This document shows, one piece after another, positions 24,238 through 32,687 of a DNA stretch of 64,000 nucleotides (position 1 is the stretch's first letter; every line of letters starts with the position of its first letter). The translations under genes were made by a program, and so were the position numbers. Source of the stretch: an uncultured Selenomonadales bacterium. GTDB lineage: Bacteria > Bacillota > Negativicutes > Acidaminococcales > Acidaminococcaceae. Under the pieces are notes generated by a model. That model did not search any database, was not told the origin of the DNA, and saw only the letters and a list, made by a program, of their open reading frames with translations. The stretch spans positions 1 through 64,000 of the forward strand of contig OMWZ01000004.1 of NCBI GenBank assembly GCA_900314855.1, in the 5' to 3' direction.

Positions 24238-25266
24238 TTACTGGTGCATCCCGCCTTTGGCCCCTTCCTGCATTGCTTCCAGATAGTTCCAGGATTCGAG
24301 GGCACGGTCGACGAAGAGCTGGCGGACGGCTGCGTTTTCGCCCAGGCCGTGGATATAGGTGTTGACATGGAAGCCGTTCTTCAGGAGGATGTTCTTATGG
24401 GAATCTTCCTCATCCCCGGCCATGTCGTTGTTGGCATGGTCCCCGGCAACCATCATGAGGGGCATGAGGGTGACGTTCTTAATGCCTTTTTCTTTCAGCA
24501 TGGGCATGACGTCTTCCAGGGAAGGCCAGCCTTCGACGGTGTAGACGTGGGCATTGCCTTTGCCCAGCCGGTCCAGACGGGTCTGGATGACAGCGTAGTA
24601 CGCGTTGGACGGATCCGGCGTGCCGTGGGCCATGACGAGGACGGCGTCTTCCTTGCCGGTTTTCGGGAACTGGGTTTCGAAGGCCTTCATGGCGTCCATG
24701 ACGTCGTCACGCTGGTCTTCCTGGCCCTGCCAGTAGAGCAGGGGCAGGCCGATGGTCATTTTCTTGAACTGGTTGCGGTACAGGCGGTAAATCGCCGTCT
24801 TGTAGTTGTATTCCATGCCGGGGATAACGTCCAAGGTCGCCAGGGCAACGCGGGTATAGCCTTCCTTTTTCAGCTGTTCCAGGGCCTGTTCCGGCGTGGG
24901 GATGGTCAGGCCTTCGTTGGCTTTGACGCGGTCTACGATGATGTGGGACGTATAGGCTGTCACGACTTTCACATGGGGCAGTGCCTTCTGGATGGCAGCG
25001 ACGGTCGGGTTGATTGTTTTTTCGCGGGAATCCTTAAACGTGGTGCCGAAGCTCATGACGACCATGGCATCCTTGTTCGGGAGATTCTGCAGTTCCGGAT
25101 TGTTATAGACGCGGACACCGATTTCGGCGGCTTCCTTCAGGGCCGGCGTGGCATCCTTGACTTCGGGGTTCAATTGATACGCGGCCAGGGCCGGCGTGGC
25201 GGGAATCACTCCCAGGCAAAGTGCGGATAACATCGCTGCGGACAGAGCTTTACTCCATTTCTTCAT
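24238..25266 (-). CDS. Exported sirohydrochlorin cobaltochelatase CbiK-like
   Basis: CbiK-type class II chelatases insert Co2+ (or Fe2+) into sirohydrochlorin early in anaerobic cobalamin synthesis. This 342-residue protein has the MVVMSFGTTFKDSRE opening, MAHGTPDPSNAYYAV (about residue 210) and LMPLMMVAGDHANNDM (about 262), which carry the metal-site histidines. Unlike cytoplasmic CbiK it begins with a signal peptide (SAAMLSALCLGVIPATPALA, cleavage near residue 29), like the periplasmic CbiKp of Desulfovibrio. ATG 25266 has AAAGAGGT upstream. No other cobalamin gene is nearby. It may bind or deliver metal or haem outside the membrane rather than make B12. Confidence 0.88.
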   Translation of the reverse strand: MKKWSKALSAAMLSALCLGVIPATPALAAYQLNPEVKDATPALKEAAEIGVRVYNNPELQNLPNKDAMVVMSFGTTFKDSREKTINPTVAAIQKALPHVKVVTAYTSHIIVDRVKANEGLTIPTPEQALEQLKKEGYTRVALATLDVIPGMEYNYKTAIYRLYRNQFKKMTIGLPLLYWQGQEDQRDDVMDAMKAFETQFPKTGKEDAVLVMAHGTPDPSNAYYAVIQTRLDRLGKGNAHVYTVEGWPSLEDVMPMLKEKGIKNVTLMPLMMVAGDHANNDMAGDEEDSHKNILLKNGFHVNTYIHGLGENAAVRQLFVDRALESWNYLEAMQEGAKGGMHQ

Positions 25267-25348
25267 TTCGCATACCTCTTTCTTCGCTGAAATTTTCAAG
25301 GGAGACTGGCGGAAGCGGGAAGCGTTTCCTGCTGCCTCACGTATCTAT

Positions 25349-25377
25349 ATTATACTCTGTCCGTTGTGGAAATTCAA
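25349..25377 (-). promoter_or_regulatory. Promoter of the cbiK-like gene
   Basis: Minus-strand TTGAAT and TATAAT with a 17-base spacer. An imperfect palindrome abuts its upstream side. Confidence 0.75.
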
Positions 25378-25380
25378 CAT

Positions 25381-25401
25381 TAATAGTAAATTTTCTTATT
25401 A
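25381..25401. promoter_or_regulatory. Candidate operator palindrome upstream of cbiK
   Basis: A 21-base imperfect palindrome, TAATAGTAAA-T-TTTCTTATTA, matches its own reverse complement at 16 of 20 non-central positions. It is placed just upstream of the -35 box. The adjacent gene encodes a DtxR-type metal regulator, a natural candidate for binding here. The binding itself is inferred. Confidence 0.45.
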
Positions 25402-25475
25402 GCGGTGGCCTAATCCTGTCCTTGCCAGGCTGGGGCCGATCCGGGACCGGCCCCGGGCGGTTCCCGGGGAGCGCC

Positions 25476-25856
25476 TCAGCGTTTCTGGCGCGTTTCGAGC
25501 GTCAGCCTCTTGATGCCGGCGAAGGTTTCCGGGCTGAGGATGTGCTCGATGCGGCACGCGTCTTTTTCCGCGATTTCCGGCGATACATGGATCACCGTTT
25601 CCAGGAACTCCGTCAGCGTGCGGTGCCGTTCCAGGACATCGGAGGCCTTTTTCAGCCCCTTTTCCGTGAAAAGGAGGTGGCCGTCCGTGTTCACTGTAAT
25701 ATATCCTTCTTTGCGCAGCAGGCCGACGGCGCGGGAAACGCTGGGTTTGGAGAAGCCCATGTGGACCGCCACATCGACGGATCGCGCGTAGCCTTTTTCC
25801 TGCTGCAGCATGAGGATCGCTTCGAGATAGTTTTCGCCGGATTCGAGTAAAATCAT
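25476..25856 (-). CDS. DtxR/MntR family metal-dependent regulator
   Basis: The 126-residue protein has an N-terminal winged helix (residues 5-65, with SVDVAVHMGFSKPSVSRAVGLLRKEGYI) and the dimerisation helices (about 72-118). Likely metal ligands are in ESGENYLEAI, HRTLTEFLE and DACRIEHIL. It lacks the C-terminal SH3 domain, like MntR. The Cys in DACRIEH is closer to iron-type DtxR than to MntR, so the metal is uncertain. GGAGGG lies before ATG 25856. The gene lies upstream of cbiK on the same strand and may control it and other metal genes in response to Fe, Mn or Co. Confidence 0.88.
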   Translation of the reverse strand: MILLESGENYLEAILMLQQEKGYARSVDVAVHMGFSKPSVSRAVGLLRKEGYITVNTDGHLLFTEKGLKKASDVLERHRTLTEFLETVIHVSPEIAEKDACRIEHILSPETFAGIKRLTLETRQKR

Positions 25857-26006
25857 GGTCGAACCCTCCTTCCCTGTGCGGGCCCGCGGATTTCCGGGAA
25901 GCCTTCCACGTCCTGTTCCGGCGGGAACAAGGCGGTTTTTCCCCATTTTCGGGAGAAAATCGGGGCCCGAAGTATTTCTCCCTATTATACTACAGAAGAC
26001 AGGCCG

Positions 26007-26034
26007 TTACAACCGCCGGGGGCCGTGCTATAAT
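26007..26034 (+). promoter_or_regulatory. Promoter of the fkbM-like gene
   Basis: TTACAA and TATAAT with a 16-base spacer and an extended TGC before the -10 box. Confidence 0.65.
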
Positions 26035-26117
26035 GGGGACAGACAGGCAGGGACGCCGCGCGCGGCCCTTGCCGGGACGGAGGGGGCGGCGCGGGACCGC
26101 CGGAAAGGAGACTTGTC

Positions 26118-27296
26118 ATGCTGACCTTTTTGCGGGAACGGGAATTCCTCTGGGACCGCCTGGCCCGGACGGGGCGTCCCCTCGTCCTTTACGGCACGGG
26201 CGACGGCGCCGACAAGATCCGGGATCGCCTGGCCCGCATCGGGCGCGCCGTGGATGCCGTCTACGTGAGCGACGACCACACCCGGGGCCAGACCTACGCC
26301 GGGCTCCCCGTCCGGCCCGTATCGGAGCTGCTGGCGCGAGCGGGTCGCCAGGCCCTCGATTGGCCCTCCGGCGTACCCGCTTCCGGGTCTGCGCCGGCCG
26401 ACGCGCCCCTTGTCCTCGTGGCCTTCGCCAGCGAGCGGCCCGCCGTCCTGGCGACCATCCGCTCCGTGGCGGCGGCCTGGGAGACGTACGCGCCCCACGT
26501 GCCCCTCTTTCTCGGGGAAACCGCCCTGGACGCGGCCTGGCTGGCGGCGCATGAGGCGGAACTGCAGTACGTGTACGACCATTTGGCCGACGACAAATCC
26601 CGGCAGGTCTTCGCCGACATCCTGGACTATAAGATCAGCGGCAGGCTGTCCTGGCTGTGGGACGCCGAAACGCGGCGGGACGAGGACCTGCGCGCCCTGT
26701 TCTCCTTCCGCGACGGCGCGTCCTGCGCCGACCTGGGCGCCTACGACGGCGACACGGCGCGGGAATTCCTGGCGCTGTTGGCGGAGCGGGGGATTGCGCC
26801 CGGGGACCTTTATGCCGTCGAGGCGGACCCCAAAAACTACGCTAAGCTGCGTGCCTGGGCGGACACGGCCCCGACGTCGGCCCGCCTCCATTGCGTCCAC
26901 GCTGCCGTGGGCGCCGCCCCGGGACGCGTCCTGTTCCCTGCCGGCGGCGGCCGTCAGTCGTCCCTGTTGGCGGGCGGGGGAAAAGGGCGGCGGCGCCGTC
27001 CCAAAGAGACCGAGGTGGCCGTCGAGTCCCTGGACCATCTGCTCGGCCTGGCGCGGGTGGACTATGCCAAGCTCGACGTGGAAGGCGTCGAGGCGGAAGC
27101 GCTCCGCGGCATGAAGGACCACCTGGTGCCCGACGGGGACGGCCGCCTGCCGCAGCTCCTCGTGGCGGCGTACCACCACGACGACGACCTGTTCCGTCTG
27201 CCCCTGCTGCTGTGGCGGCTGCAGCCGGCGTACCGGGTCTATTTGCGCAAACATCCCTACGTGCCGGCGTGGGAGCTGAACTTTTTCTGCCGGTGA
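26118..27296 (+). CDS. FkbM family methyltransferase
   Basis: The 392-residue protein has two parts. Residues 1-60 hold a small nucleotide-binding-like segment with PLVLYGTGDGADKIRDRL. Residues about 200-350 form the FkbM SAM-dependent methyltransferase core, with ADLGAYDGDTAREFL (SAM loop, about residue 212), AVEADPKNYAKL and YAKLDVEGVEAEALRG (about 315-330). FkbM enzymes O-methylate polyketides, glycans or lipopolysaccharide sugars. No glycan cluster is adjacent here. A good RBS (GGAAAGGAG) precedes the ATG. Middle residues 70-100 are a variable, Pro/Ala-rich linker. Confidence 0.85.
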   Translation: MLTFLREREFLWDRLARTGRPLVLYGTGDGADKIRDRLARIGRAVDAVYVSDDHTRGQTYAGLPVRPVSELLARAGRQALDWPSGVPASGSAPADAPLVLVAFASERPAVLATIRSVAAAWETYAPHVPLFLGETALDAAWLAAHEAELQYVYDHLADDKSRQVFADILDYKISGRLSWLWDAETRRDEDLRALFSFRDGASCADLGAYDGDTAREFLALLAERGIAPGDLYAVEADPKNYAKLRAWADTAPTSARLHCVHAAVGAAPGRVLFPAGGGRQSSLLAGGGKGRRRRPKETEVAVESLDHLLGLARVDYAKLDVEGVEAEALRGMKDHLVPDGDGRLPQLLVAAYHHDDDLFRLPLLLWRLQPAYRVYLRKHPYVPAWELNFFCR

Positions 27297-27626
27297 GGCG
27301 CCCCCTTTTCGGCCGGCCGGGAAGGGGCGTCGCGCCCTGTCTGTACTGGGACCTTTTTTGCACCTCTTGCGGGACAATTTGTGTCCATGTAGGACAAAAC
27401 TTGTAATTTGTACATTGCATAAAGATTTGCAGGACATATTATGTACAACTTTACGAAAAAGATAAATTTTGAGACAAATTAATTTACATTGTAAGCAGGA
27501 AATGGAAGGGGTTTGACGAAAAATACGAATAGTACAGTACTTGCGCGAGTTTGCCATGACGAGATGGCGACGCGCGGAGAATGACGAAACAAGCGGCATA
27601 AGGTGGAGAAAAGGAGAGTGGCAAAG
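27297..27626 (+). promoter_or_regulatory. AT-rich control region with three spaced dyads
   Basis: No gene is seen here. Three dyads of similar build occur: ACAA-T-TTGT at 27374-27382 (within GGACAATTTGTGTCC, 27372-27386), ACAA-AAC-TTGT at 27394-27404, and ACAT-ATT-ATGT at 27434-27444. Each follows GG, and they lie 20 and 40 bases apart, that is on one face of the helix. A perfect short palindrome TTACATTGTAA follows near 27485. A TTGACG box lies at about 27513. The region probably controls the ABC importer genes that follow. Confidence 0.5.
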
Positions 27627-28592
27627 ATGTTCAAACACAGGAAACTGGCAGGGGCTGCCCTGATGTTGGCTATGGGCGCCATCGTGGCGGCCGGTTGCGG
27701 CGGCGGGGACAAGAAGCCGGCCGCGAACGACGGCAAGGGCGGCGTCAAGGGCGACGTCATGGTCTATACGTCCATCTATCCGGACATTATCGACAAGATG
27801 TGCAAACCGAACGTGGCCAAAGCCTTCCCGGACATGAAGGTGACCTGGTTCCAGGGCGGCACGGAAAAGGTAAAGACCAAGATCGCCGGCGAAATCAAGG
27901 CGAAGAAGATTGGCGCCGACGTGCTCATGGTGGCCGACCCGTCCTACTACCTCGCGCTGAAGAAACAGGGCCTGCTGCTCGACTATGTTTCCAAGAACCA
28001 GAAGGACGTCATTGCCGACAAGGACAAGAATGGCTCCTGGACGGCCGTCCGCATCAGCAATATGATCATCGCTTACAATAAGGATAAGGTCCAGAACCCG
28101 CCGAAGAGCTGGCAGGACCTGACGGATCCGAAGTGGAAGGGCAAGATCGCCATGCCGAACCCCATGCTGTCCGGCACGGCCTATGTGGCCGTCGGCGCCC
28201 TGGCCGACAAGTATGGCTGGGAATACTTCGATAAGCTGAAAGCCAACGGCATCCGCGTCGAAGAAGGCAACTCGGCCATCCAGAACAAGCTGCTGACGGG
28301 CGAATACGCCGCCGCCATGATCCTGGAAGAAAATATCCTGAAACTGAAAGAGACGAAGCATGAACCGCTGGAGGTCGTCTATCCGAGCGACGGCATCATC
28401 TGCGTTCCTTCGCCCATCGCCATTTTCAATACGACGAAGAATCCCGACGGCGCCAAGGCCCTGGTGGACTGGTGGCTGTCCAAGGAAGGCCAGCAGGCTG
28501 TCGTGAAGGGCTGGATGCACTCCGTACGCGGCGACGTGGAACTGATTCCCCCGGCACAGGGAAGCGGCGGCCCCGTCCGGCAAGGCGCCTGA
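27627..28592 (+). CDS. ABC transporter substrate-binding lipoprotein (family 1), upstream copy
   Basis: The 321-residue lipoprotein has a signal ending in AMGAIVAAGC (lipidated Cys near residue 24). It is very close to the next gene's product throughout the mature region: VYTSIYPDI, FPDMKVTWFQGGTEKVKTKI, AMPNPMLSGTAYVAVGALAD. Such proteins feed Fe3+-type, polyamine-type or phosphate-ester importers. The C-terminus departs after HSVRGDVE and ends in a Gly/Pro-rich tail about 26 residues shorter than the neighbour's. It is therefore a tandem duplicate with an altered end. AAAGGAGAG precedes ATG 27627. Confidence 0.88.
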   Translation: MFKHRKLAGAALMLAMGAIVAAGCGGGDKKPAANDGKGGVKGDVMVYTSIYPDIIDKMCKPNVAKAFPDMKVTWFQGGTEKVKTKIAGEIKAKKIGADVLMVADPSYYLALKKQGLLLDYVSKNQKDVIADKDKNGSWTAVRISNMIIAYNKDKVQNPPKSWQDLTDPKWKGKIAMPNPMLSGTAYVAVGALADKYGWEYFDKLKANGIRVEEGNSAIQNKLLTGEYAAAMILEENILKLKETKHEPLEVVYPSDGIICVPSPIAIFNTTKNPDGAKALVDWWLSKEGQQAVVKGWMHSVRGDVELIPPAQGSGGPVRQGA

Positions 28593-28658
28593 CGGGAGCG
28601 GCGCGGCCGTTTGATACAGCCGTTTGCTACATAAGGAGAAAAGGAGCGTGATTTCCAA

Positions 28659-29702
28659 ATGAAGGGTAAAACGTGGTTGGGCGCGATGGCGTTGCTGGGC
28701 GTATCCGCGGCTTTGATCGCAGGCTGCGGCGGCGGAGACAAGAAGGCCGACAACAAGGCCGGCGCCAAGGGTCCGAAGGGCGCGGCCATGGTCTATACTT
28801 CCATTTATCCTGATATCCTGGATAAATTGTGCAAACCGAACGTGGAAAAAGCCTTCCCGGATATGAAGGTGACCTGGTTCCAGGGCGGCACGGAAAAGGT
28901 GAAGACCAAGATCGCCGGCGAAATCAAGGCCAATAAGATCGGCGCCGACGTGCTCATGGTCGCGGATCCGTCCTACTATATCTTCCTGAAGAACAAGGAC
29001 CTGCTGCTGAACTACAAGTCCCCGCAGATGAAGGACGTCATCCTCGAAGCCGACAAGGACTTTGCCTGGAGCCCTGTCCGCGTCAACAACATGATCATCG
29101 CCTACAACAAGGACAAGATCCGGAAGGAAGACATTCCGACGAGCTGGGAGGATTTGACGAACCCGAAATACAAGGGCAAGATCGCCATGCCGAATCCCAT
29201 GCTGTCCGGTACGGCCTACGTCGCGGTGGGCGCCCTGTCCGACAAGCTGGGCTGGGATTACTTTAAGAGACTGAAAGCCAACGGCCTGCGCGTCGAGGAA
29301 GGCAACAGCGCCATCCAGAACAAGCTGCTGACGGGTGAATACATGGCGGCCATCATTCTGGAAGAAAACATCCTGAAACTCCAGGAAACGAAGCACGAAC
29401 CGCTGGAAGTCTGCTACCCGAAGGAAGGCTGCATCATCATCAACAGCCCCATCGGCATCTTCAAGTCGACCAAGAACCCCGAAGGCTCCAAGGCCATCCT
29501 CGACTGGTGGCTGAGCCCCGAAGGCCAGAAGGCCGTCACGGCCGGCTGGATGTACTCCGTCCGCAAGGATGTGGAGAAACCGCACGGAGCCAAATACAGC
29601 CTGGCGGAACTGAACAAGAACGCCATCAAGATCAATTGGGAAAAACTGGCGAACGAAGACGCGAAGATCAAGGAACAGTTCCGTACCATCGTCATGGAAT
29701 GA
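28659..29702 (+). CDS. ABC transporter substrate-binding lipoprotein (family 1), full-length copy
   Basis: The 347-residue paralogue has a lipobox at ALIAGC and the same binding-protein core as its neighbour, and it keeps the long C-terminal helix region (SLAELNKNAIKINWEKLANEDAKIKEQF). The family covers FbpA/FutA iron and AfuA/PhnS-like phosphate-ester binders. The typical paired Tyr residues of iron binders are not obvious here, so iron is only one option. A terminator-like hairpin follows, which would give more binding protein than permease. Confidence 0.9.
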   Translation: MKGKTWLGAMALLGVSAALIAGCGGGDKKADNKAGAKGPKGAAMVYTSIYPDILDKLCKPNVEKAFPDMKVTWFQGGTEKVKTKIAGEIKANKIGADVLMVADPSYYIFLKNKDLLLNYKSPQMKDVILEADKDFAWSPVRVNNMIIAYNKDKIRKEDIPTSWEDLTNPKYKGKIAMPNPMLSGTAYVAVGALSDKLGWDYFKRLKANGLRVEEGNSAIQNKLLTGEYMAAIILEENILKLQETKHEPLEVCYPKEGCIIINSPIGIFKSTKNPEGSKAILDWWLSPEGQKAVTAGWMYSVRKDVEKPHGAKYSLAELNKNAIKINWEKLANEDAKIKEQFRTIVME

Positions 29703-29731
29703 CCCTTTCATACGTATCCCCGTTAATTCCA

Positions 29732-29766
29732 AATCAGGGGCCGGTCAGACCGGTCCCTGATTTTCC
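29732..29766 (+). terminator. Internal hairpin between binding protein and permease
   Basis: Stem AATCAGGG...CCGGT with ACCGG...CCCTGATT, followed by TTTTCCCG. It is probably a partial terminator that lowers permease expression relative to the lipoproteins. Confidence 0.65.
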
Positions 29767-29811
29767 CGTCTTTATCTGCAGCCGGAACTACCGGGAAAAA
29801 GGAGTTTTATA

Positions 29812-31491
29812 GTGAAAAAGTCTTTGCCCCGACTGGATAGTAAATTTATCGTCATTGCCATCTCGGTCTTATTATTAATGTATTTCATCGTCTTCCCGCT
29901 GCTGGTGCTGATTTATGACAGCTTCTTCGTGGATGGCGTCCTCGACATCAGCAACTATCGGGAAGTATACGGGAAAGCCGTCAACTGGAAATCGCTGACG
30001 AACACGGTGCAGCTGGCCTTCATCGTCATGATCGCCAGCGTCCTCGTGACGTTTCCCATGGCCTGGCTCGTAGGCCGTACGGATCTGCCGTTCAAGAAGG
30101 CGTTCCGCACGATCCTCGTGGCCAGCTACATGATTCCGCCCTATGTCGGCGCCATTGCCTGGGTCCAGCTGCTGAACCCCAGCGTCGGCTATCTGAACAA
30201 TATCTTCAAAGCCGTGTTCGGGCTCTCCCAGGCGCCTTTCAATATCTATACCATGGGCGGCCTGGCCTGGGTACTGACTTTGTTCTATTCGCCCTTCGCC
30301 TTCATCACCATTTCCCGGGCCATGGAGAAAATGGATCCGACCCTGGAAGAGGCGGCCCGTATTTCCGGCTCGTCGCCCCTGCGCACGCTGAAGGACGTGA
30401 CGCTGCCCCTGATGATGCCTTCCATCGTCGCCGGCGGCCTGCTGGTGTTCATCGCGGCGGCCTCCTGCTTCGGAATTCCGGCCATCGTCGGTATGCCGGG
30501 CAATATCGAGGTCATGACGACCCGTATCGTCACCTTCGTCTATCAGGGGGACGCGGCGGGCATCCGGAACGCCACGGCCCTGGCCGTCTCCATGATGATC
30601 ATCGCCAACGGCCTGCTGTTCTTCATGAGTTACCTGCTGAGCCATAAGGACTACACGACCATCAGCGGCAAGAGCACGCGCCCGAACATGGTGGAACTGG
30701 GCAAGTGGAAACCCCTGGCCCTCCTCATCGTCGGCGGGTACGCCTTCATCGCCGTCATCCTGCCTTTGGGCTCGATCGTCATGACCTCGTTCCTCGTGAG
30801 CATGTCCAAGGGTGTGGAACTGGGCAACTTCGGGATCGACGCCTGGATTCCCGTCATCACGAGCTCCCAATACATGGAAAGCATCTGGCGGTCCGTCGTG
30901 TACGGCGTCGTCGCCGCCTGCATCGGCACGGTCCTGGCCCTGTTCGTGGCCTACCTTTCCGTCAAGACGAAGATTACGGGACGCTCCCTGCCGGACCTTT
31001 TGGTCGTGCTGGGCGGCGCCACTCCGTCCATCGTCATTTCCCTGGCGCTGATCATTACGTTTTCCGGGAATTACGGACTCAACATCTATTCCACCATGTG
31101 GATCCTGGTCGTGTCCTACCTGGTCAAATACATGACCATGAGCGTCCGTACCATTGCGGCGTCCCTCAGCCAGGTGCACAGTTCACTGGAAGAAGCGGCC
31201 CTGAACTCCGGCGCCAGCTGGATCCGGACCTGCAAAGACATCATCATTCCGCTGATTGCCCCGTCTATCGTAGCCGGCTGGTTCCTGATCTTTATGCCGA
31301 GCTTCTACGAATTGACCATGTCCAACCTGTTGTATGGCGCGGACACGAAGACCATCGGCGTATTGCTGTACGAGCTGCAGACCTACGCGGACACGCAGAA
31401 CGCGTCCGTCCTGTCGGTCATCATCCTGTTCATCGTGCTCGTCGGCAACCTGATCCTGAACAAGGCCACGAAAGGCAAAGTAAGTATTTAA
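29812..31491 (+). CDS. ABC transporter permease, two-domain (FbpB/AfuB/PhnUV-like)
   Basis: The 559-residue protein has about 12 membrane helices and two permease halves in one chain. Each half carries an EAA coupling loop: EEAARISGSSPLRTLKDVTLPL (first) and EEAALNSGASWIRTCKDIIIPL (second). This is the fused arrangement seen in iron and phosphate-ester importers. GTG 29812 is the start, with AAAAAGGAG upstream. It must work with the ATPase 18 bases downstream and the lipoproteins upstream. Confidence 0.92.
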   Translation: MKKSLPRLDSKFIVIAISVLLLMYFIVFPLLVLIYDSFFVDGVLDISNYREVYGKAVNWKSLTNTVQLAFIVMIASVLVTFPMAWLVGRTDLPFKKAFRTILVASYMIPPYVGAIAWVQLLNPSVGYLNNIFKAVFGLSQAPFNIYTMGGLAWVLTLFYSPFAFITISRAMEKMDPTLEEAARISGSSPLRTLKDVTLPLMMPSIVAGGLLVFIAAASCFGIPAIVGMPGNIEVMTTRIVTFVYQGDAAGIRNATALAVSMMIIANGLLFFMSYLLSHKDYTTISGKSTRPNMVELGKWKPLALLIVGGYAFIAVILPLGSIVMTSFLVSMSKGVELGNFGIDAWIPVITSSQYMESIWRSVVYGVVAACIGTVLALFVAYLSVKTKITGRSLPDLLVVLGGATPSIVISLALIITFSGNYGLNIYSTMWILVVSYLVKYMTMSVRTIAASLSQVHSSLEEAALNSGASWIRTCKDIIIPLIAPSIVAGWFLIFMPSFYELTMSNLLYGADTKTIGVLLYELQTYADTQNASVLSVIILFIVLVGNLILNKATKGKVSI

Positions 31492-31509
31492 CGCGGAGGG
31501 AACTGCATT

Positions 31510-32559
31510 ATGTCTGGAGTTAAACTGGAACATATCTATAAAAGATTCGGCAAAGTAACGGCTGTGGGGGATTTCAACATCGAGGTGAAGGATGGCGAGT
31601 TCGTCTCCTTCCTGGGGCCTTCGGGCTGCGGCAAGACCACGACCCTGCGGATGGTTGCGGGCTTTGAGAAACCGACGGAAGGGATGATCGCCATCGGCGA
31701 CACCGTTGTGAGCGACGCTTCGAAGGGCTTCTTCATGGCGCCGGAAAAGCGGGGCATCGGCATGGTCTTCCAGTCCTACGCCGTGTGGCCCCATATGAAC
31801 GTCATCGACAACGTGGCCTACCCGTTGAAAATCCAGAAGGTGCCCAAGGAGGAACGGCTGAAACGCGTCATGAACATCCTCGAAGTCGTCCACCTGCAGG
31901 AATACGCGCAGCGCCTGCCGAACCAATTGTCCGGCGGCCAGCAGCAGCGCGTCGCCCTGGCGCGGGCCCTGGTGGCGGAACCGGGCCTGCTGCTCCTGGA
32001 CGAACCGCTGTCCAACCTGGACGCCAAACTGCGCGAGAGCATGCGCTTCGAAATTTCGGGCCTGCAAAAGAAACTGGGCATTACGGTCATCTACGTCACC
32101 CATGACCAGAGTGAGGCCATGACCATGTCGGACCGCATCGTCGTCATGAGCATGGGCAAGGTCCAGCAGATCGGCAAACCGGTCGATGTCTACAGCCATC
32201 CGGCCAACCAGATGGTCGCCGATTTCGTCGGCCTGGTCAACTTCATCCCCGCCGAAGTCCGCGGCGACGGTCACGTCTACCTGGAGAACACGGACATCCA
32301 GTTCCCCAACGACAACCACCTGTCCGGCAAGGTTACCCTGGCCGTCCGTCCGGAAAATGTCGCCATGAGCAAGGACAAGGGCCGGATCCAAGGCATCCTG
32401 GACCACCATTTCTACCTGGGCGACAGCATCGACTACCGCGTCAAGGTCAAGGACCATTTCGTCCGCGTTATCGTCAAGGGCGCCGAGTTCGGCTACTTCC
32501 GCGACGGCGACCCGGTCTTCCTTGATTTCAACAAGGTGTTGACATTTCCGGCCCAATAA
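31510..32559 (+). CDS. ABC transporter ATP-binding protein (PotA/FbpC-like)
   Basis: The 349-residue ATPase shows Walker [10 protein letters not shown] (about residue 37), signature LSGGQQQR (about 140), Walker [12 protein letters not shown] and the switch His in [11 protein letters not shown]-terminal TOBE-like domain (about residues 270-349) with LAVRPENV is present, as in importers that sense regulation. It energises the preceding permease. A terminator follows it, so the next lipoprotein gene is probably a separate unit. Confidence 0.94.
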   Translation: MSGVKLEHIYKRFGKVTAVGDFNIEVKDGEFVSFLGPSGCGKTTTLRMVAGFEKPTEGMIAIGDTVVSDASKGFFMAPEKRGIGMVFQSYAVWPHMNVIDNVAYPLKIQKVPKEERLKRVMNILEVVHLQEYAQRLPNQLSGGQQQRVALARALVAEPGLLLLDEPLSNLDAKLRESMRFEISGLQKKLGITVIYVTHDQSEAMTMSDRIVVMSMGKVQQIGKPVDVYSHPANQMVADFVGLVNFIPAEVRGDGHVYLENTDIQFPNDNHLSGKVTLAVRPENVAMSKDKGRIQGILDHHFYLGDSIDYRVKVKDHFVRVIVKGAEFGYFRDGDPVFLDFNKVLTFPAQ

Positions 32560-32577
32560 CCAATACTGAAAAGAGAA

Positions 32578-32614
32578 GGTCCGTCTTTCCGGCTTTCGGG
32601 AGACGGACTTTTCG
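32578..32614 (+). terminator. Rho-independent terminator
   Basis: Stem GTCCGTCT with AGACGGAC and TTTTCG tail. Confidence 0.75.
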
Positions 32615-32687
32615 CGGAATGGGGCAGGCGGGCCGGGCCGGGCCGCGTCTTTCGGCCCCCGGTGCGGAGAAGCGGAGGAGTGGGCAA

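Noticed and set aside
26028-29732. A 1,234-codon open frame on the minus strand
   Set aside because: It is antisense to the FkbM and binding-protein genes, has no domain I recognise, and reflects GC-rich third positions of the real genes.
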